Positions 1 through 6,710 of a stretch of 20,210 nucleotides of DNA are shown piece after piece (positions within the stretch are counted from its first letter, which is position 1; every line of letters starts with the position of its first letter). The notes below the pieces were generated by a model. That model was not told the origin of the DNA. It worked only from the letters and a program-made list of their open reading frames with translations, and searched no databases. Location: positions 1 to 20,210 of the forward strand of contig JBBTCJ010000186.1 of the NCBI GenBank assembly GCA_038043285.1, given 5' to 3'. Source of the stretch: JBBTCJ01 sp038043285 (GTDB taxonomy: Bacteria > Planctomycetota > Phycisphaerae > UBA1845). Both the position numbers and the translations under genes were made by a program.

Positions 1-41
1 CCTCCGGCGCGGGGGGGCGGTTCCCGCTCGGACCTGGGAGA

Positions 42-2192
42 GTGTTTTTCTTGCTAGCCACCCAACTGATTGTCGCCGACGAGGAAAAACGAGCTCACGG
101 AAAGAGCTTCCGGTTCCGCGAGTTCGGGCGGATCGTGTCCCTGACTCGTCCCTATGCTGCGCGCCTGGTCGTGGGTCTGCTCGTGACCATCGGCTTCGCG
201 GCGCTGCACACGGTGGGGATCGCGACGGCATTTCCGGTGTTCCAACTTCTGCTGGAACAGGAAGGGCTGCATGGGTGGACAGCCAGGACCGTATCTGGGT
301 CTCGCCTGGGCGTGGAGTTTGCCCCACCCGCGGACGAGAACGTCATCCGCATGGTGCGCGTTCATGCGCCCAGCGATCTATTTCAAGCCGGCGCCCGTCC
401 CGCGGACGAAATCGCCGACATGGACGGAGGATCCATCCGCGACCTTCTCGAAGGCATCGCGGATGCGCCGAACGGGTCGGACATCCGACTGCGGGTGCTT
501 CGCCGTGACGGTCCGGCCGACGTCGTCGTGAAGCCCAAGCCGCTGGAGCTGCGGATGGCCGCCCTCCAGTGGGGAGCGTCCTGGCTCCCACCCGACCGAC
601 CGGACGCCAAGCTCCGAACGCTGGGGTATATCCTCGCGGCGCTAATCGTGATCGTGGTCGTCGCCAACCTGCTGCGTTTCGTGGGCGAGGTGCTGGTCTC
701 CGGCGCCGTGCTCCGCGCGTTGATGGACCTTCGGGATCGGCTGTACGAGCGTATTCTGCAGCTTCCGCTTGCCTACTTTTCCAGCGCCCAAACGTCGGAC
801 ATGGTCACGCGCTTCGTGCAGGACATTCAGGAGATCCAGCGCGGACTGGTTACACTTTTCGGGAAGGCCGTCCGCGAACCGATCCGGGCCGCTTTCCTCA
901 TCGGTCTTGCCTTGGCCATGAATTGGCGGGTGACGATCACTGTGGCGGTCGTTGTGCCGATCGCGGCCACGGTTTTTCTCTCCGCCGGCCGCAAGGCGAA
1001 GAAGGCCAATTTCCGCCTGTTGGACGCCTACGGCGACATGATCGCCGCGCTCACCGCCAGCTTGCAGAATCTTCGCATCGTCAAGGCGTACACGGCTGAA
1101 CGACAGGAGCGCGAGCTTCTCGACCGCGTGGATCGGCGGATGCTCAAACAGCAGTTGAAACTCGCCCGGTTGGATGCGTTTCTCAGCCCGGCGATGGAGA
1201 CGCTGGCGATCTTCTCCGGCGCGCTGCTGACGCTGTGGCTGGCGAGCATGGTCGTGGGGGGCAAGATGACGCCCTCGCAGTTCGCCACGCTCGGCGTGGT
1301 GCTTTCGACGGTGTTTGACCCGTTGCGGAAGATGTCGGACGTGTACGTGCGGGTGCAGCGATCGACGGCGGGGGCGGAGCGGATTTTCCAGGTGCTGGAG
1401 TTCCCGCCGGAAGATAGCCTCTCGAAGGGTTGCGTCGAACTTGGCCCGCTTCGCGAGGGCATCGAGTTCGTCGGTGTCAGCTTCACCTACCCCTATGCCC
1501 CGCGAGAGGCGCTCTCCAAGATTCGGCTTCGGATCCGCAAGGGTGAAACGGTGGCCGTCGTCGGACCCAACGGTTCGGGCAAAACCACGTTGATGAGCCT
1601 GTTGCCGAGACTCTACGACCCCGACGACGGCAACGTCTTGTGGGATGGGGAGGATATCCGGAAAGCGACGCTGTCCAGCCTGCGGCGGAACATCGGGCTG
1701 GTCACGCAGGATGCGGTGGTGTTTCAGGGCACGCCGGTTGAGAACATTGCGTACGGGAGCGGGCGGGCGGATCGAGGACGTGCCGAGGCAGCCGCGCGAC
1801 GGGCGTTCGCCGACGAGTTTATTCGAGCATTGCCCGATGGATACGACACGGTGATCGGCGAGCGCGGCTCGACGCTTTCGGGCGGACAGCGGCAACGGCT
1901 GGCGATCGCACGTGCGATCTATCGGGACGCGCCGGTGTTGATCTTCGACGAGGCCACCAGCCAGATTGATTCCGATTCCGAGCAGAAGATCCAGTCCGCC
2001 CTGCGCGAGTTCGCCCGGGACCGCACCACCATCATCATTGCCCATCGCCTGAGCACGATTCAGTTCGCGGACCGCATCGTGGTCATGGACGCGGGGCAGA
2101 TCGTGGATGCCGGGGCACACAAGGAGCTGTTCGACCGCTGCCCGCTTTATCGGACGCTCTGCGAGACCCAACTGGTCAGCGAACGCGGTTGA
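42..2192 (+). CDS. MsbA-type ABC exporter (fused TMD-NBD half-transporter) with a PDZ-like domain in the first periplasmic loop
   Basis: This is a homodimeric type IV (MsbA/lipid-flippase-like) ABC exporter of 716 aa; family members are usually about 580-600 aa. TM1 is near residues 41-70 and TM2 near 193-220. Four more membrane segments follow up to about residue 425. The ATPase domain has Walker A GPNGSGKT (508-515), Q-loop Gln556, signature LSGGQ (612-616), Walker B VLIFDE (632-637) and H-loop His668. The extra length is a segment at about 86-168 between TM1 and TM2, which should be periplasmic. It reads like a PDZ domain: GSRLGVEF, then V.R...PSDLFQAGARPADEIADMDG, then IRLRVLRRDG. The start is a GTG with GGGAG almost touching it, and the frame stays open to the window edge, so the true start could be TTG at 51 or lie upstream. 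By family the substrate is probably a lipid or lipid-linked glycan; this is inferred. No partner gene adjoins it. Confidence 0.93.
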   Translation: MFFLLATQLIVADEEKRAHGKSFRFREFGRIVSLTRPYAARLVVGLLVTIGFAALHTVGIATAFPVFQLLLEQEGLHGWTARTVSGSRLGVEFAPPADENVIRMVRVHAPSDLFQAGARPADEIADMDGGSIRDLLEGIADAPNGSDIRLRVLRRDGPADVVVKPKPLELRMAALQWGASWLPPDRPDAKLRTLGYILAALIVIVVVANLLRFVGEVLVSGAVLRALMDLRDRLYERILQLPLAYFSSAQTSDMVTRFVQDIQEIQRGLVTLFGKAVREPIRAAFLIGLALAMNWRVTITVAVVVPIAATVFLSAGRKAKKANFRLLDAYGDMIAALTASLQNLRIVKAYTAERQERELLDRVDRRMLKQQLKLARLDAFLSPAMETLAIFSGALLTLWLASMVVGGKMTPSQFATLGVVLSTVFDPLRKMSDVYVRVQRSTAGAERIFQVLEFPPEDSLSKGCVELGPLREGIEFVGVSFTYPYAPREALSKIRLRIRKGETVAVVGPNGSGKTTLMSLLPRLYDPDDGNVLWDGEDIRKATLSSLRRNIGLVTQDAVVFQGTPVENIAYGSGRADRGRAEAAARRAFADEFIRALPDGYDTVIGERGSTLSGGQRQRLAIARAIYRDAPVLIFDEATSQIDSDSEQKIQSALREFARDRTTIIIAHRLSTIQFADRIVVMDAGQIVDAGAHKELFDRCPLYRTLCETQLVSERG

Positions 2193-2281
2193 CGGGCGGG
2201 CTACCCAGGGCTGTCCGTGCGGTTGCAGATCGGGCGAGAGCCGCACCCGCCACGCCGCTGGGTCGAAGTTGTCGAGTAGGC

Positions 2282-2310
2282 TTGCCCCGATCCCTGAAAC
2301 CATTTATCGT
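2282..2310 (+). promoter_or_regulatory. Putative sigma70-type promoter of the cysteine-rich lipoprotein gene
   Basis: A -35 TTGCCC (2282-2287) is followed after 17 nt by a -10 TATCGT (2305-2310). Transcription would start near 2317 and give a leader of about 65 nt. The intergenic region 2193-2379 shows no other coding signal. The call rests on hexamer similarity and spacing only. Confidence 0.4.
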
Positions 2311-2323
2311 TCAACGCTTGGCT

Positions 2324-2341
2324 TGGTCAAACGGTTGACCA
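2324..2341 (+). promoter_or_regulatory. Perfect 7-bp inverted repeat, operator-like dyad or leader hairpin
   Basis: TGGTCAA, four bases (ACGG), then TTGACCA form an exact dyad 42 nt before the start of the cysteine-rich lipoprotein. It would lie just downstream of the start site predicted from the promoter at 2282-2310, where a repressor could block elongation. Its TGGTC/GACCA half sites resemble GntR (FadR-like) operators in a general way. The right arm also contains TTGACC, which could be a -35 element, but no convincing -10 follows it. Confidence 0.4.
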
Positions 2342-2382
2342 GCGAGCCGACAATCCATGACCTTCGGTAGGAGAATAGGGTG

Positions 2383-2622
2383 ATGAACAAGAGCGCGTTT
2401 CGAAAGATGATGCGGGTGATCGCCGGTCTCGCCTGCGTGCTGGCGATGGCGACGGCCCCCATCGGCTGCGCCAAGCCGTGCGGCGGCAACTGCGACAAGC
2501 CTTGTAAGAAGGCCGACGGGCAACCGTGCCCTCCGGGATGCACCAAGCCGTGCTGCAAGAAGGCCGAGGCCAACAAGCCCTGCCCGGCCGGCTGCACCAA
2601 GCCCTGTTGCAAGAAGACGTGA
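2383..2622 (+). CDS. Small cysteine-rich lipoprotein with a tandem repeat, possible metal-binding protein
   Basis: The protein is 79 aa from the ATG at 2383 (80 aa if the GTG at 2380 is used). AGGAG at 2369-2373 lies 9 nt before the ATG, an excellent ribosome binding site. A basic start, a hydrophobic stretch (about residues 10-26) and a lipobox APIGC predict a signal-peptidase-II lipoprotein. The mature chain is 51 residues with 12 cysteines, many lysines and prolines, and no aromatic residues. It contains two copies of PCP(P/A)GCTKPCCKK with an 18-residue period. The DNA repeats differ at synonymous sites, so the protein repeat looks selected. The composition suggests thiolate metal binding, as in metallothioneins, or dense disulfides on the membrane surface. 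No known family is recognised and the function is unknown. It appears to be a single-gene unit, with a dyad upstream and a terminator at 2687-2730. Confidence 0.8.
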   Translation: MNKSAFRKMMRVIAGLACVLAMATAPIGCAKPCGGNCDKPCKKADGQPCPPGCTKPCCKKAEANKPCPAGCTKPCCKKT

Positions 2623-2686
2623 TCTACGAAACACGCCTTCACGGGGAAGAAGTGCGTCGTCGGCTTGACGACAAGTGATGCATTCG

Positions 2687-2730
2687 ACCCGCCCGCCGTC
2701 TTCACGAAGATCGCGGGCGGGTTTGCCTTT
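2687..2730 (+). terminator. Rho-independent terminator after the cysteine-rich lipoprotein
   Basis: A perfect 10-bp arm pair acccgcccgc (2687-2696) and gcgggcgggt (2713-2722) encloses an inner tcttc/gaaga stem and is followed by the T-rich run TTTGCCTTT. It lies 65 nt after the lipoprotein stop codon. It falls inside the possible 5' extension of the next reading frame, which argues that the next gene starts downstream of it. Confidence 0.75.
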
Positions 2731-2748
2731 GGCGGAGGACGCGCGCCG

Positions 2749-3339
2749 ATGAGTACCGTCGACCGGTTCAACGACGCCATTCGGCGGATCGACGAGGCCA
2801 ACCGCGAAGATCCGCGCATGGAGATCGGTGGCGGCCTCCCGCAGCCGAAGGAGCTGTTATTCTCGCAACGGGTCTATGAGTGGGTTCGCAAGCTCGCGCC
2901 GCAAGCCTCCGAAGCCTTGCTGCTCGCCGCCCGGGCACACACGCTGCGACGGTGGGTCATCCCACGCGAGAACTTCCCGAAGACCACCGAGGGATACCAC
3001 GCCTGGCGAAACGCGCTGGCGCTTTATCACGCCCAAGAGGCGGTGACGATCCTGCGGGGCGCGGGATACGAAGAGGCGACGATCGAATGCGTCCAGCGGC
3101 TGATCACGCGGCAAGACTTCCCGACGAACGAGGATGCCAGGACACTTGAAGACGCGGACTGCCTGGTGTTTATCGAGACCAAATTGCACAACTATCTCGA
3201 CGAGTGGGACGACGAGAAGACGCTGCGCATTCTGCAACAGACGTATTTCAAGATGACACCCCGGGGAAGGAGCTTGATCGCCCAACTCCAACTGCCGGAA
3301 GCAAGCGCCGCGATCCTGCGCCGCGCCGTGGGTGGGTAA
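2749..3339 (+). CDS. DUF4202 family protein
   Basis: The protein is 196 aa and of unknown biochemical function. It matches the DUF4202 pattern along its length: RFNDAIRRIDEANREDP near the start, a P(K/R)ELLFSQR motif, LAARAHTLRRWVIPR, a YHAWRNALALYHAQEA segment, then LEDADCLVFIET and KMTPRGRSLIAQL near the end. It is soluble, with no signal peptide. The frame is open upstream to a TTG at 2665, but that stretch contains a terminator and does not resemble the family. GGAGG at 2734-2738 is 10 nt before the ATG at 2749, so that start was chosen. It converges on the GlmU-like gene with only 26 nt between stop codons. Conserved His and Arg residues suggest an enzyme, but no reaction can be assigned. 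Confidence 0.85.
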   Translation: MSTVDRFNDAIRRIDEANREDPRMEIGGGLPQPKELLFSQRVYEWVRKLAPQASEALLLAARAHTLRRWVIPRENFPKTTEGYHAWRNALALYHAQEAVTILRGAGYEEATIECVQRLITRQDFPTNEDARTLEDADCLVFIETKLHNYLDEWDDEKTLRILQQTYFKMTPRGRSLIAQLQLPEASAAILRRAVGG

Positions 3340-3365
3340 GCGAACGTCATGGCGGGCGTCCGGTG

Positions 3366-4598
3366 TTACGCGCCGCCGGCGGTTTCCAATTCCCGCGCAC
3401 GAACGCCGAGGTCGAGGAACAGCTCGACCTCCTCGTCGGTCAGATCAACATGGCGTCGGGCCATGGTCGAGGCGGCGACGTCCAGGGCTTTGAGGTGGTC
3501 GCCCTTGGCCAATCCCTTCGCGGTCACCCAGCCGAAGGAGGGGACGAACTTGGGGCAGGGTCCGCCGGCGGCGACGCTCGCGCCCATGCCGATGACCGCG
3601 CCGGTGGGAATTGCTGTGCCGATCCCGATCTTGGCGTGATCGGCAATGATGCAACCGAAGAACTGCAACCCCGAGTCCACCTCGCGGCCGTTCATTGGAA
3701 CGCGGACCGAGCCGTAGGTGTTTTTTAAGTCGGAATTGACCGCTCCAGCGCCCAAATTGACCCAACTGCCGACGTAGGAGTGTCCGAGATAGCCGAGGTG
3801 CTGTTTGTTGGTGTATCCGCAAAGGACACAGCCGTGCAATTCACCGGCGACCTTGCAGACGGGTCCGATGACGTTCCCGCCGTGCAGCCAACTGTGGGGG
3901 TGTATCCGCGTGCCGGCACCGACGAAGAGCGGTCCTTCGAGGACGGCGTAGGGGCCGATAGCCACGTCGTCGCTGATGAACACGGTTCCGCTGGCGGCAT
4001 CTATCAGGACCGTGGGATGAATCGTGGTCCGCTCGCCGACGTGGATTCGCTCGCGTGGAGCCAGGTTCAGGTGCGGGTCGAGTTCGGAATGAACACCGGC
4101 GTCGTCGTCGCGCCAGTCGGCGTTTAGCAGGTCGGGCAACCGGTTAACGATCTGCCAAGGATACTTCAGCATCCATCCGCCGGCCTCGCGTCGTGGAAGC
4201 GATCGGATTGCGTCCCGGCGGCGGGCAGGATGGAGAAGATCGTCCGGTCTCAGGCGTGAGGCGAGTTCTGCGTCGCAGACGATGAAGGCGACGCCGTCTT
4301 CGATAAGCCCCACGCAAGGCTCCTGGGGAATGTTGCCGTCGGCATTCGCCTGCCATCGTCCGTTGAGAAGGATGGTCGGACCGGACAACGGGGCGTTGGC
4401 CGGCGCGCCGCAGCGCTGGGCGGCGACACGGGCGATCCAGTCGCGCGTCCAGATTCCGGAAACGGGGCGTTGAAACCGCTCGGCCACGCGGTCCAGGATG
4501 ATCGCTCGACCGACAAAGAGTTCAAAGACCGATCGCCAGTAGAGCAGGGGAAGCAAATCGGCGAAGCCTTCGTCTTCGAAGAGGACGATGGGAGTCAT
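3366..4598 (-). CDS. GlmU-like putative sugar nucleotidyltransferase / left-handed beta-helix acyltransferase (alternative bacterial GlmU family)
   Basis: The protein is 410 aa and belongs by pattern to the alternative GlmU family (TIGR03991-like), proposed to make UDP-GlcNAc precursors in bacteria lacking canonical GlmU. The N-terminal part (1-130) has IVLFEDEGFADLLPLLYWRSVFELFVG, the degenerate counterpart of the family's F-D...PL..TRPV.ELR.G motif; the canonical GxGTRM loop is absent. Hexapeptide repeats run from about 183 to 345. The hallmark block at about 262-297 contains GYTNKQHLGYLGHSY, then NLGAG and NSDLKNTYG. ATG 4598 gives MTPIVLFEDE, the expected beginning. A TTG extension to 4631 is possible but less likely. 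No Shine-Dalgarno sequence is seen. A possible promoter (4658-4686) and a structured RNA with a terminator lie just upstream. The exact sugar substrate is not shown by the sequence. Confidence 0.87.
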   Translation of the reverse strand: MTPIVLFEDEGFADLLPLLYWRSVFELFVGRAIILDRVAERFQRPVSGIWTRDWIARVAAQRCGAPANAPLSGPTILLNGRWQANADGNIPQEPCVGLIEDGVAFIVCDAELASRLRPDDLLHPARRRDAIRSLPRREAGGWMLKYPWQIVNRLPDLLNADWRDDDAGVHSELDPHLNLAPRERIHVGERTTIHPTVLIDAASGTVFISDDVAIGPYAVLEGPLFVGAGTRIHPHSWLHGGNVIGPVCKVAGELHGCVLCGYTNKQHLGYLGHSYVGSWVNLGAGAVNSDLKNTYGSVRVPMNGREVDSGLQFFGCIIADHAKIGIGTAIPTGAVIGMGASVAAGGPCPKFVPSFGWVTAKGLAKGDHLKALDVAASTMARRHVDLTDEEVELFLDLGVRARELETAGGA

Positions 4599-4657
4599 GA
4601 TGTTGGGGCATCCGCGTAGGAGCGTCGCCAACCGGCCGCTGGATTCAACGAGCCAGC

Positions 4658-4686
4658 ATCATAGCGAAAAAGGGCCTGCGCGCCAG
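4658..4686 (-). promoter_or_regulatory. Possible promoter of the GlmU-like gene
   Basis: On the minus strand TATGAT (4663-4658) lies just past the T-run of the terminator at 4666-4695. A weak -35 CTGGCG sits 17 nt upstream, inside the terminator hairpin. The start site would be near 4651, about 53 nt before the ATG at 4598. If real, the upstream RNA and the GlmU-like gene are separate transcription units. Confidence 0.35.
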
Positions 4687-4695
4687 CACAGGCCC
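4666..4695 (-). terminator. Rho-independent terminator of the minus-strand structured RNA
   Basis: On the minus strand GGGCCTG (4695-4689) and CAGGCCC (4678-4672) form a perfect 7-bp stem with a 10-nt loop, followed at once by TTTTT (4671-4667). No minus-strand open reading frame upstream ends near it, so it appears to terminate a non-coding transcript or to act as an attenuator for the GlmU-like gene. Confidence 0.75.
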
Positions 4696-4907
4696 CTCGC
4701 ATGTCCGTTCGGTGCGACCGCCGCAATGCCGGTGGAAGGAAATCGACGGAACCCTTCGAAAAAGGTGGGCGACCCAGGACGCGCGGACCGCCGACCTCAA
4801 GGGGGTCGGTACGTCGTGAAGCGTCGGCAACGGGTCTCCCGTGGGTTCGCTTACCGGTTCAGCCAATGTGCACTTCCTGCCGAGCATGGAAGCCGCACCA
4901 CGCGAAC
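4672..4907 (-). ncRNA. Unidentified structured non-coding RNA, about 235 nt including the terminator
   Basis: A near-consensus promoter (4914-4943) and a terminator bound a minus-strand segment with no convincing coding frame. The segment folds by eye into nested helices whose strands come from opposite ends of the transcript. These are 4906-4899 with 4703-4696 (8 bp including two G-U pairs), 4898-4894 with 4716-4712, 4889-4880 with 4732-4721 (one bulged U on one side and three bases on the other), 4877-4873 with 4738-4734, and 4864-4856 with 4753-4745 (one mismatch). The apical 100 nt hold local hairpins at 4842-4830 and 4809-4791, the latter enclosed by GACGC/GCGTC (4825-4821 with 4782-4778). 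The closing helix abuts the terminator directly. I do not recognise tmRNA, RNase P or SRP motifs. The rod with a closing stem is reminiscent of 6S RNA, but this is unproven. A riboswitch-type leader of the GlmU-like gene is the main alternative. Confidence 0.6.
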
Positions 4908-4913
4908 AATGGC

Positions 4914-4943
4914 ATTATACCCGGCATGCCGTGCCGCCGCCAA
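4914..4943 (-). promoter_or_regulatory. Strong sigma70-type promoter driving the minus-strand structured RNA
   Basis: On the minus strand a -35 TTGGCG (4943-4938), an 18-nt spacer and an exact consensus -10 TATAAT (4919-4914) are present. The predicted start near 4907 coincides with the first bases that pair with the 3' end of the RNA. No start codon with a ribosome binding site and long frame follows. Confidence 0.65.
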
Positions 4944-5104
4944 GCCGAAACTGGATAATTTCGCAAATGGATCGAGCCTTTGGTCCCGGGCGGGGGGATT
5001 TCTTGCGTCGGCGTTCGTTCCGGGTGCGTGGGGCGACCGCCAAGCCAGCGCGGCACGGACGAGTCAAACGCTCACCCGTCCAAAGGCGCTATGACATTAT
5101 TCGT

Positions 5105-5133
5105 TTGACAGACCGCGACCCGGTTCTGAGAAT
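5105..5133 (+). promoter_or_regulatory. Sigma70-type promoter of the polytopic membrane protein gene
   Basis: A consensus -35 TTGACA (5105-5110), a 17-nt spacer and a -10 GAGAAT (5128-5133) would start transcription near 5140, giving a leader of about 60 nt before the ATG at 5199. The stretch 4944-5104 between this promoter and the divergent RNA promoter shows no gene. Confidence 0.55.
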
Positions 5134-5198
5134 ACCTGTCGAAGCCGCGAACCGGACCGTTCGGCGCGGGGACAGGGATCGTCCTGACGGCAACTCTC

Positions 5199-6596
5199 AT
5201 GATGTCCGAACCACCCGCACGGGAAGAGCGAAGTAACTGGGTTGAGGCGATCGGCCTGCCGCACCTGCTGCGAACGCTGGGGCTATCGGTCCAGCCGGCG
5301 AAACTTACCCTGGGGCTGGCGGCGATCCTGCTGACGTTTGTTTGGGGCGGGCTGCTGGATTGGGTATGGCTTCGCGGCGGCGGCGTGGATGCCGCGGCGG
5401 TGCGGCAGTTCATCTCGTCGCGGGAGCTGGATCAGCCGTACGTGGAACCGGGCGGTGCGTCCGGCATCTTCGCCGTCTGGCGCGATCACGAGCGACACTG
5501 TATTCTCGGACTGATGGGTTCGTCGCTTCCGGGGACGTCGGTGGCGGCGGGGACGCCGCTGGGGGCCTACGTCGAGTCGCACTCCTACGATCAGCCGCTG
5601 CGCAACTTCCTCGGCATGGGCTACGGCGCGTGGTGGATGATGAAACATCACCCGTTGTACGCGGTGCTGTTCTTCGGCGGGGGGTTGGTGATCTGGGCGT
5701 TGTTCGGTGGAGCGATCTGCCGGCTGGCGGCGGTGCAGTTCGCGCGTGACGAGAAACTGACGGCGGCGCAGGGGTTTTCCTTTGCGCGCACGCGCTGGTT
5801 TGGCGGGTATTTCCTCGCGCCCTGCATTCCGCTGGTTTTCGCGGCGGGGATCATGGCGGTGCTGGTTCTCGGGGGGGTCTTGCTTCGGTTCCCGGTCTTA
5901 GGCGATTTGCTTGCCGGTGTGCTTTTCTTTCTGGCGTTGCTCGGTGGATTCCTGATTGCCACGCTGCTGGTCGGTCTGTTGATTGGGGGAAGTCTGTTTT
6001 GGCCGGCGGTGGCGACGGAAGGGTCGGACGCGTTTGACGCGTTCTCGCGGGCCTTGTCGTATCCGCTGTCGCGGCCGCTGAAGGCGATCATTTACGCGGT
6101 TTTGACGGTGGTTTACGCGAGCGTTTGCTGGGTCTTCGTGAACCTGTTCACGTATTTCGCGCTGGCTATCACGCACACGATTGTGTCCTTCGGGACATCG
6201 CCGTTCGGGTGGTGGAGTCGCGGCGCGGGGGGCGCGGAGGTGAGCAAGCTTGATCTTCTTTGGCCGATCGGCGGACCCAACGTCCTACATCGCTGGCCCG
6301 ACTGGTCGCAGCTTACCTGGTACGAGCACCTCTCGGCGTTGTTGATTTGGGTCTACGTGGCCGCAGTCATCGGGCTGATGTGGTCCTTCCTGGCATCGTT
6401 CTACTTCAGCGGTAGCACAGTGGTTTACGCGCTGTTGCGCCGGGACGTCGACGCGATCGACCTGGATGAGGTCTTTGTGGAGGACGTTGCGCCGATCGGA
6501 GCGGATCGACTGGCGTCGCCGCCTTCGGTTCCGCCGGACAACGAAAAAGACATCTCGCTTCCGATCGCGGGTGCAACGGGATTACCTGGGCAATGA
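5199..6596 (+). CDS. Polytopic membrane protein of unknown function, planctomycete-type
   Basis: The protein is 465 aa with about six or seven predicted membrane segments, near residues 36-57, 153-177, 203-229, 235-265, 295-325 and 378-402. A hydrophilic region at about 60-140 lies between the first two segments and is probably periplasmic. The motif WPAVATEGSDAFDAFSRA.SY.LSRP (about 268-292) and the SGSTVVYALLRRDVDAIDLDEV tail (about 404-425) are what I associate with a conserved planctomycete membrane family without assigned function. The C-terminus is cytosolic, acidic and proline-rich. Two ATG codons in tandem (5199 and 5202) are possible starts, and neither has a Shine-Dalgarno sequence. 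The next gene, a lipoprotein, follows after 114 nt on the same strand but has its own promoter-like element. Confidence 0.83.
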   Translation: MMSEPPAREERSNWVEAIGLPHLLRTLGLSVQPAKLTLGLAAILLTFVWGGLLDWVWLRGGGVDAAAVRQFISSRELDQPYVEPGGASGIFAVWRDHERHCILGLMGSSLPGTSVAAGTPLGAYVESHSYDQPLRNFLGMGYGAWWMMKHHPLYAVLFFGGGLVIWALFGGAICRLAAVQFARDEKLTAAQGFSFARTRWFGGYFLAPCIPLVFAAGIMAVLVLGGVLLRFPVLGDLLAGVLFFLALLGGFLIATLLVGLLIGGSLFWPAVATEGSDAFDAFSRALSYPLSRPLKAIIYAVLTVVYASVCWVFVNLFTYFALAITHTIVSFGTSPFGWWSRGAGGAEVSKLDLLWPIGGPNVLHRWPDWSQLTWYEHLSALLIWVYVAAVIGLMWSFLASFYFSGSTVVYALLRRDVDAIDLDEVFVEDVAPIGADRLASPPSVPPDNEKDISLPIAGATGLPGQ

Positions 6597-6673
6597 TCGG
6601 CCAAGTCGCCGGGCGCTGCGTCTGGTCCCGGGTGTTCCCTGCGTGGACAGTTACTTCGGTTGCCGGACCCGTC

Positions 6674-6702
6674 TTGCCCCTGGCGGCGCACCTGTCGATA
6701 AT
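6674..6702 (+). promoter_or_regulatory. Promoter placed for a leaderless mRNA of the lipoprotein gene
   Basis: A -35 TTGCCC (6674-6679), a 17-nt spacer and a -10 GATAAT (6697-6702) end 8 nt before the ATG at 6711. The predicted transcription start is therefore at or within 2 nt of the start codon. No Shine-Dalgarno sequence is present. Confidence 0.5.
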
Positions 6703-6710
6703 CCACGCCC

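Noticed and set aside
2216..2245. gtgcgg...ccgcac stem after the ABC exporter as a terminator
   Set aside because: The stem is only 6 bp with an 18-nt loop and no T-run follows.
642..2303. A 553-codon open frame on the minus strand opposite the ABC exporter
   Set aside because: It is antisense to a clearly conserved gene, is rich in Arg/His/Asp, and has no recognisable motif. High GC at third positions creates such shadows.
2665..2748. TTG-initiated extension of the DUF4202 gene
   Set aside because: It overlaps a strong terminator hairpin with a T-rich tail, and a GGAGG site precedes the ATG at 2749.
4724..4765. Resemblance to the tmRNA 5' end or SRP GGAAG motif
   Set aside because: Only a few bases match. 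There is no alanine acceptor or T-arm, no tag peptide frame and no full SRP apical loop.
4645..4887. An 80-codon minus-strand frame within the structured RNA region
   Set aside because: It reads through the terminator hairpin, has no ribosome binding site and shows no conserved motif. RNA structure explains the region better.
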